From Sedimenticola sp. (GTDB lineage: Bacteria > Pseudomonadota > Gammaproteobacteria > Chromatiales > Chromatiaceae): a stretch of 10,084 nt of DNA. Shown here piece by piece: positions 6,579-10,084 of the stretch. The stretch lies in contig JAPHUG010000039.1 in NCBI GenBank assembly GCA_026197195.1, forward strand, positions 1 to 10,084. Reading direction: 5' to 3'. Made by a program: the position numbers and the translations under genes. How positions within the stretch are numbered: the stretch's first letter is position 1; each line of letters opens with the position of its first letter. The notes beneath the pieces were generated by a model that was not told where the DNA came from, did no database searches, and was given only the letters and a program-made list of their open reading frames with translations.

Positions 6579-6902
6579 TCAAACTGATAGCAGTATCTGA
6601 TCACCTTCCATGCGTACTGCGTAGCTTCGGGTGCACCCCACATCCGGTGCAACCGCTTCGCCATTTTCCAGTTCAATCACCCAGTTGTGTAACGGGCAAG
6701 TGACCTTGTGGCCATGCAGTATGCCCTCTGAAAGCGGTCCCTGTTTATGGGGACAGCGATTAGAGAGGGCAAAGACGGTGTCATCAGCAGCCCTGAAAAC
6801 GGCCACCTCATCATCCGCGGTTTTAACCACTCGCGAGCCCAAACGCGGGATATCTGAAAGGTTTCCCACTTCCACCCAGGTTTCAGTCATTACGGCAGAC
6901 AT
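6579..6902 (-). CDS. nirD: Nitrite reductase (NADH) small subunit, Rieske type
   Basis: The 107-residue subunit partners NirB in the cytoplasmic NADH-dependent nitrite reductase. It has a complete Rieske [2Fe-2S] motif: C50-P-H52 in NRCPHKQGPL and C69-P-L-H72 in VTCPLHNW. In that respect it resembles assimilatory NasE/NirD proteins rather than the E. coli NirD, which, as I recall, lacks these ligands. The start ATG lies one base past the nirB stop (TGA-T-ATG), with GGAGAG just upstream inside the end of nirB, so the two are translationally coupled; an in-frame TTG at 6914 is not preferred. No further nas gene follows on this strand. Confidence 0.93.
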   Translation of the reverse strand: MSAVMTETWVEVGNLSDIPRLGSRVVKTADDEVAVFRAADDTVFALSNRCPHKQGPLSEGILHGHKVTCPLHNWVIELENGEAVAPDVGCTRSYAVRMEGDQILLSV

Positions 6903-6903
6903 A

Positions 6904-9342
6904 TCACTCTCCAATCTTTTTCAATGGTGTAAATTCATGGGCTTCAGCCCCTTTTGCACGGGCTGTCCAGGGGTCATGCTGCGCCACCTCCTGTGAATCA
7001 ACAAAACGTCTGAGCAGCGCCTTTCTTCCTGGTACATCTTCCAGTATTCGCTGCTTGATATAGGAGAGACCAATTCGCTCTACCCAGGGTGCGGTTCGTT
7101 CCAGGTATCGAGCCTCTTCACGATACAACTGGATGAATGCCATGCAGTGTTCCATCACCTCTTCTTCCGTCTCGACACGACACAGCACATCTGTTGCCCT
7201 GACTTTCACCCCGCCATTACCACCAATGTGCAGTTCATAACCGGAATCAACACAGACCACACCAAAATCCTTGATCGTGGCTTCGGCACAATTGCGCGGA
7301 CAGCCAGACACGGCCATCTTGAATTTGTGGGGCATCCAGGAGGCCCAAGTGGCCTCTTCAAGCTTCATCCCCAAGCCAGTTGAATCCTGTGTTCCAAACC
7401 GGCACCAGGTCGATCCTACACAGGTTTTTACCGTACGAAGTGCCTTACCATAGGCGTGACCCGAGACCATGCCGCGATCGGTGAGAAACTCCCACATCGC
7501 GGGCAGGTCCTCTTTTTTAACACCCAGCATGTTAATACGCTGACCACCGGTGAAGTGGACTTCACCCACATCGAACTTCTCGGCGGCCTCTGCAATTGTC
7601 CGTAACTCATGCGGCGTTGTGCGTCCACCCAGGATTCTGGGTATTACCGAGAAGGTACCGTCTTTCTGTATGTTGCCGTGCACCCGCTCATTAATGAATC
7701 GTGACTGTGCATCATCTTTTGCTTTATCAGGCCAGGCTGAAATCAGATAGTAATTGATTGCCGGTCGGCAGACGTGGCACCCATCTGCGGTACGCCAATC
7801 CATCTTGTCAAACACGCCCTGCTTGTCTGTCAACTCATATTCCCGAATGGTCGAGCGCACCTGGTCATGCGTAAACTCGGTGCAGGCACAGAGGGGCTTG
7901 GCCTCAGGCGCAGAGTAGTCACCACCCAGGGTATTCGCCAGAATCTGCTCAACCAGACCGACACAGGAGCCACAGGAGGCACCCGCCTTGGTATGTGACT
8001 TGACCTCATCGACCGTAAACAGACCTTCGCTGGTGATCGCCTTGACAATGTCACCCTTGCAGACACCATTACAGTCACACACCTGAGCATCATCACTCAT
8101 AGCCGAGGCTTGAGATTGACCACCGTGACCTGAGCTACCGAGATGGGCCGACTGGCCAAACAGCAGGCTTTCACGCATATCCGAAATATTTGTGCCTTCC
8201 CGCATCAACTGGAAGTACCAGGCACCGTCTACCGTATTGCCATACAGTACCGCACCACTGATGCGGTTATCCTTGATCACCAGTTTTTTGTAGGTACCGC
8301 CTGCCAGGTCCTGGAATACGATCTCTTCGGTGGTGTCATCACCATGAAAATCACCCGCAGAGAAGAGATCAATACCGGTTACTTTCAGTTTGGTGGAGGT
8401 GACAGAGCCTTCATAACGACCATACCCCAACTCGGCAAGGTGGTTTGCACAGACCTTGGCCTGCTCAAACAGAGGTGCAACCAATCCATAGCAGGTTTCA
8501 CGATGCTGCACACACTCACCCAGTGCATAGATGCGTGGATCATAGGTCTGCATGGTGTCATTAACCACCACGCCTCGTTCACAGTAGAGTCCGGCCTTTT
8601 TTGCCAGATCGATATTGGGTCGAATTCCGACCGCCATAACAACCAGATCGGCTTTTACAACCGAACCATCAGCAAACCGAACCCCCTCAACACGCTTGTC
8701 ACCCAGGATCGCCTCAGTTTGGGCACCCATCATGAAGTTCATGCCGTTCTCTTCCAGCGAACGCTTCAGCATGGCACCGGCCGCTTCATCCAGCTGGCGC
8801 TCCATCAAGGTATCCATCAGATGAACGACAGAGACCTCCATGCCCTGCTTGATCAGTCCATTGGCCGCTTCCAAACCCAACAGACCACCGCCAATCACGA
8901 CCGCATTTTTATACTTCTTTGATGCAACAAGCATCTGCTCAACATCATGAATGTCACGAAAACTGATCACCCCATCCAGTTCGGCACCAGGCACAGGAAT
9001 AATAAACGGAGATGAACCTGTGGCCATCAACAACCGATCATACTCAGCCTCAGTTCCATCCGCAGCGATCACCTTGCGCTTCACACGGTTGACCTCGACG
9101 ACAGGCGACCCGGCATGCAGGGTTATGCTGTTCTTGGTATACCACTCTCTTTTATTAAGAACGATATCATCAAACTCTTTTTCACCCGCCAAAACCGGTG
9201 ACAACAGAATACGATTATAGTTAGGGTGTGGCTCAGAACCGAAAACAGTGATCTCATATTTATTCGGCTCCAGCTTCAGCAACTCCTCAAGCGTTCTCAC
9301 GCCTGCCATGCCGTTTCCTATCAGTACCAATCTCTCTTTCAT
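6904..9342 (-). CDS. nirB: Nitrite reductase (NADH) large subunit
   Basis: The 812-residue siroheme enzyme reduces nitrite to ammonium with NADH (EC 1.7.1.15) in the cytoplasm. In order: FAD-binding motif IGNGMAG (8-14), NAD(P)-binding motif GGGLLGLEAA (151-160), and a second FAD segment ending near 275-290. A first BFD-like [2Fe-2S] site has C422/C424 and C457/C460. A second has C485/C487 and C522/C525, both complete. A sulfite/nitrite reductase ferredoxin-like half domain spans about 555-620. The siroheme-[4Fe-4S] site is C641-x5-C647 and C681-x3-C685 (VSGCPRNCAEATIKDFG). The ATG at 9342 has AGAGG seven bases upstream and begins MKERLVLIGNGMAG; the in-frame TTG at 9381 would lie almost at the predicted sigma-54 transcript start. 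It forms an operon with nirD and is divergent from the nitrate transporter. Confidence 0.97.
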   Translation of the reverse strand: MKERLVLIGNGMAGVRTLEELLKLEPNKYEITVFGSEPHPNYNRILLSPVLAGEKEFDDIVLNKREWYTKNSITLHAGSPVVEVNRVKRKVIAADGTEAEYDRLLMATGSSPFIIPVPGAELDGVISFRDIHDVEQMLVASKKYKNAVVIGGGLLGLEAANGLIKQGMEVSVVHLMDTLMERQLDEAAGAMLKRSLEENGMNFMMGAQTEAILGDKRVEGVRFADGSVVKADLVVMAVGIRPNIDLAKKAGLYCERGVVVNDTMQTYDPRIYALGECVQHRETCYGLVAPLFEQAKVCANHLAELGYGRYEGSVTSTKLKVTGIDLFSAGDFHGDDTTEEIVFQDLAGGTYKKLVIKDNRISGAVLYGNTVDGAWYFQLMREGTNISDMRESLLFGQSAHLGSSGHGGQSQASAMSDDAQVCDCNGVCKGDIVKAITSEGLFTVDEVKSHTKAGASCGSCVGLVEQILANTLGGDYSAPEAKPLCACTEFTHDQVRSTIREYELTDKQGVFDKMDWRTADGCHVCRPAINYYLISAWPDKAKDDAQSRFINERVHGNIQKDGTFSVIPRILGGRTTPHELRTIAEAAEKFDVGEVHFTGGQRINMLGVKKEDLPAMWEFLTDRGMVSGHAYGKALRTVKTCVGSTWCRFGTQDSTGLGMKLEEATWASWMPHKFKMAVSGCPRNCAEATIKDFGVVCVDSGYELHIGGNGGVKVRATDVLCRVETEEEVMEHCMAFIQLYREEARYLERTAPWVERIGLSYIKQRILEDVPGRKALLRRFVDSQEVAQHDPWTARAKGAEAHEFTPLKKIGE

Positions 9343-9398
9343 GTGATGCCTCTTCACAACTCGGGTCAGATGACCTACCAATTCAATACCCCCTTTAG

Positions 9399-9414
9399 TG
9401 CAACCGCTATGCCA
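9399..9414 (-). promoter_or_regulatory. Sigma-54 promoter for nirBD
   Basis: On the minus strand the site reads TGGCATAGCGGTTGCA, with invariant GG and GC at the correct spacing of the -24/-12 consensus TGGCACG-N4-TTGCW; only two of the non-N positions differ. The predicted transcript start is near 9388, giving a leader of about 45 bases to the nirB ATG at 9342. NtrC-like dyads lie about 100-200 bases upstream. Confidence 0.75.
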
Positions 9415-9424
9415 ACTTAATAAA

Positions 9425-9440
9425 ACTGACCAAAGTCAGT
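9425..9440. promoter_or_regulatory. Perfect inverted repeat upstream of the nirB promoter
   Basis: ACTGAC-CAAA-GTCAGT is a perfect 6-base inverted repeat with a 4-base spacer, 10 bases upstream of the nirB -24 element. Position and symmetry suggest an operator for a second regulator, but it matches no consensus that I recognise with confidence. Confidence 0.4.
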
Positions 9441-9478
9441 ACATTCGGCACCTAACGAATAGTGTGCAGGGAAAAAAA

Positions 9479-9495
9479 TGGCTCAACAGGGTGCA
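9479..9495. promoter_or_regulatory. Possible NtrC site 1 (weak)
   Basis: TGGCTC-N5-GGTGCA agrees with the NtrC dyad TGCACC-N5-GGTGCA at 9 of 12 positions, with one perfect half. Its centre is about 99 bases upstream of the predicted nirB transcript start, a normal enhancer distance. Confidence 0.35.
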
Positions 9496-9509
9496 GAAGA
9501 AAGCATTTT

Positions 9510-9526
9510 TGCACCGAAAAAAAGCA
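9510..9526. promoter_or_regulatory. Possible NtrC site 2 (one perfect half)
   Basis: TGCACC-N5-AAAGCA agrees at 9 of 12 positions with the NtrC dyad; the left half is perfect. Its centre is 31 bases from site 1 and 29 bases from site 3, roughly three helical turns each way. Confidence 0.4.
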
Positions 9527-9538
9527 CGCTCACCCTCA

Positions 9539-9555
9539 CACACCGCTTTTGTGCA
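9539..9555. promoter_or_regulatory. Possible NtrC site 3
   Basis: CACACC-N5-TGTGCA agrees at 9 of 12 positions, with the core CACC and GTGCA kept. Its centre is 42 bases (four turns) from the strongest site at 9581-9597, about -139 to the transporter and -159 to nirB. Confidence 0.5.
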
Positions 9556-9580
9556 TAAAGCAGGCAAGGCTTAATCGTTT

Positions 9581-9597
9581 TGCACACTCACAGTGCA
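9581..9597. promoter_or_regulatory. NtrC-like enhancer dyad (strongest)
   Basis: TGCAC-N7-GTGCA is a perfect dyad with the exact NtrC half-site spacing (10 of 12 consensus positions) and extends to TTGCAC/GTGCAA at 9580-9598. It is centred about 97 bases upstream of the predicted transporter transcript start and about 201 bases upstream of that of nirB. Confidence 0.7.
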
Positions 9598-9640
9598 AGA
9601 AGCTTGATTCATCTCAATAAACTATTTTTTTTATCTTAAT

Positions 9641-9653
9641 AATCATTGAGTTA
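9641..9653 (+). promoter_or_regulatory. Candidate IHF site
   Basis: AATCATTGAGTTA differs at one position from the IHF consensus WATCAANNNNTTR and follows an AT-rich run with eight consecutive T. It lies between the NtrC dyads and the -24 element of the transporter promoter, where IHF bending commonly assists sigma-54 activation. The consensus is loose, so chance is possible. Confidence 0.35.
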
Positions 9654-9659
9654 CAAAGT

Positions 9660-9675
9660 TGGCACGAGCAGTGCT
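9660..9675 (+). promoter_or_regulatory. Sigma-54 promoter for the nitrate/nitrite transporter
   Basis: TGGCACGAGCAGTGCT fits TGGCACG-N4-TTGCW at all but one fixed position, with GG and GC correctly spaced. The predicted transcript start near 9686 leaves a leader of about 26 bases containing the GGAG ribosome site at 9701-9704. Confidence 0.8.
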
Positions 9676-9711
9676 AAAGCTAGGAGAAGTTTTATCATCT
9701 GGAGTTACACT

Positions 9712-10084
9712 ATGTCGGACAGTAAATTAAACCTGTTATCCTTTTCAGGCAAAACACGAACGTTGCACATTACCTGGTTTGCGTTCTTTCTCTCCTTTAT
9801 GGTCTGGTTCAACCACGCCCCCCTATTGGCATCAATCCAACAGACTTTTGGATTGTCCGCCCAGGAAGTGAAAGCCCTGCTCATCCTCAACGTGGCACTT
9901 ACTATCCCGGCACGAATCATCATCGGCATGCTGGTGGATAAGCTGGGTCCGCGAATCGTCTACTCCTCACTGTTGTTTATCTCCAGCTTTATCTGTTTCG
10001 CCTTTGCTATGGCTGATTCATATGAAGCACTGGCAATCAGCCGCTTCCTTCTGGGCTTCGTGGGTGCCGGTTTTGTTATTGGTA
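9712..10084 (+). CDS. Nitrate/nitrite transporter, MFS NNP family (truncated by window edge)
   Basis: The 124 visible codons start at ATG seven bases after GGAG. The cytoplasmic N-terminus (1-18) leads into TM1 ([21 protein letters not shown]), a loop [16 protein letters not shown]2 ([17 protein letters not shown]), the MFS motif [12 protein letters not shown]3 ([19 protein letters not shown]) and the start of TM4 with [14 protein letters not shown], which matches the glycine-rich nitrate signature of NarK/NasA/NRT2-type (NNP) porters. It sits in the inner membrane and should import nitrate or nitrite for reduction by NirBD. Shared sigma-54/NtrC-type control suggests an assimilatory NasA/NrtP-like role rather than respiratory NarK. 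Genes beyond the window, such as an assimilatory nitrate reductase, may continue the operon. Confidence 0.92.
   Translation, partial: MSDSKLNLLSFSGKTRTLHITWFAFFLSFMVWFNHAPLLASIQQTFGLSAQEVKALLILNVALTIPARIIIGMLVDKLGPRIVYSSLLFISSFICFAFAMADSYEALAISRFLLGFVGAGFVIG

Noticed and set aside
8143..8922. Long open frame (259 codons) on the plus strand inside nirB
   Set aside because: It lies fully antisense to a clear NirB domain sequence, resembles no known protein and has no convincing ribosome site; it is a shadow of the real gene.
9381..9381. TTG start for nirB giving a 13-residue longer protein
   Set aside because: It has no ribosome site and would begin almost at the predicted transcript start; the ATG at 9342 begins the conserved FAD-binding sequence behind AGAGG.

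Overview
The window looks like chromosomal DNA of a gammaproteobacterium of moderate GC content. The riboflavin synthase reads like the enteric RibC type. The other genes (RR-PP2C/STAS pair, DUF1127 protein beside a LysR regulator, RRM protein, UDG-fold protein, NirBD with a NarK/NasA-type transporter) fit environmental, possibly sulfur-oxidising Chromatiales-like lineages. That placement is inference; no marker gene fixes it. There are no rRNA, tRNA, CRISPR, transposase or phage signatures.

Layout. 1-480 (-) is the start of a periplasmic YafK-like L,D-transpeptidase, cut by the window edge. A divergent gene at 655-1077 (+) encodes a small RRM-fold protein behind a Fur-box-like palindrome. 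At 1137-2814 (-) a two-gene operon encodes a response regulator/PP2C phosphatase followed by its overlapping STAS anti-anti-sigma partner, a partner-switching output module with no kinase/anti-sigma gene in view. At 3089-4357 a DUF1127 protein (-) and a LysR regulator (+) are divergent around a perfect inverted repeat. Riboflavin synthase follows at 4408-5016 (+). A Cys4 uracil-DNA-glycosylase-family gene (5098-5688, -) and a two-CBS-domain gene (5813-6295, -) come next, separated by a 14-bp-arm inverted repeat.

The last third is a nitrate/nitrite assimilation locus. nirB and nirD (9342-6579, -) encode the NADH-dependent siroheme nitrite reductase, and a divergent MFS nitrate/nitrite transporter starts at 9712 (+) and runs off the end. 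The 369-bp region between them holds a good sigma-54 -24/-12 element facing each way and up to four NtrC-like dyads between them, spaced close to whole helical turns. This points to nitrogen-starvation control of uptake and nitrite reduction from one shared enhancer, so NirBD here is probably assimilatory rather than respiratory.

Most gene content is ordinary. The points most worth a second look are the bidirectional sigma-54/NtrC control region, the kinase-less RR-PP2C/STAS module, the DUF1127/LysR operator, the Fur-like site at the RRM gene and the long stem-loop between the CBS and UDG genes.
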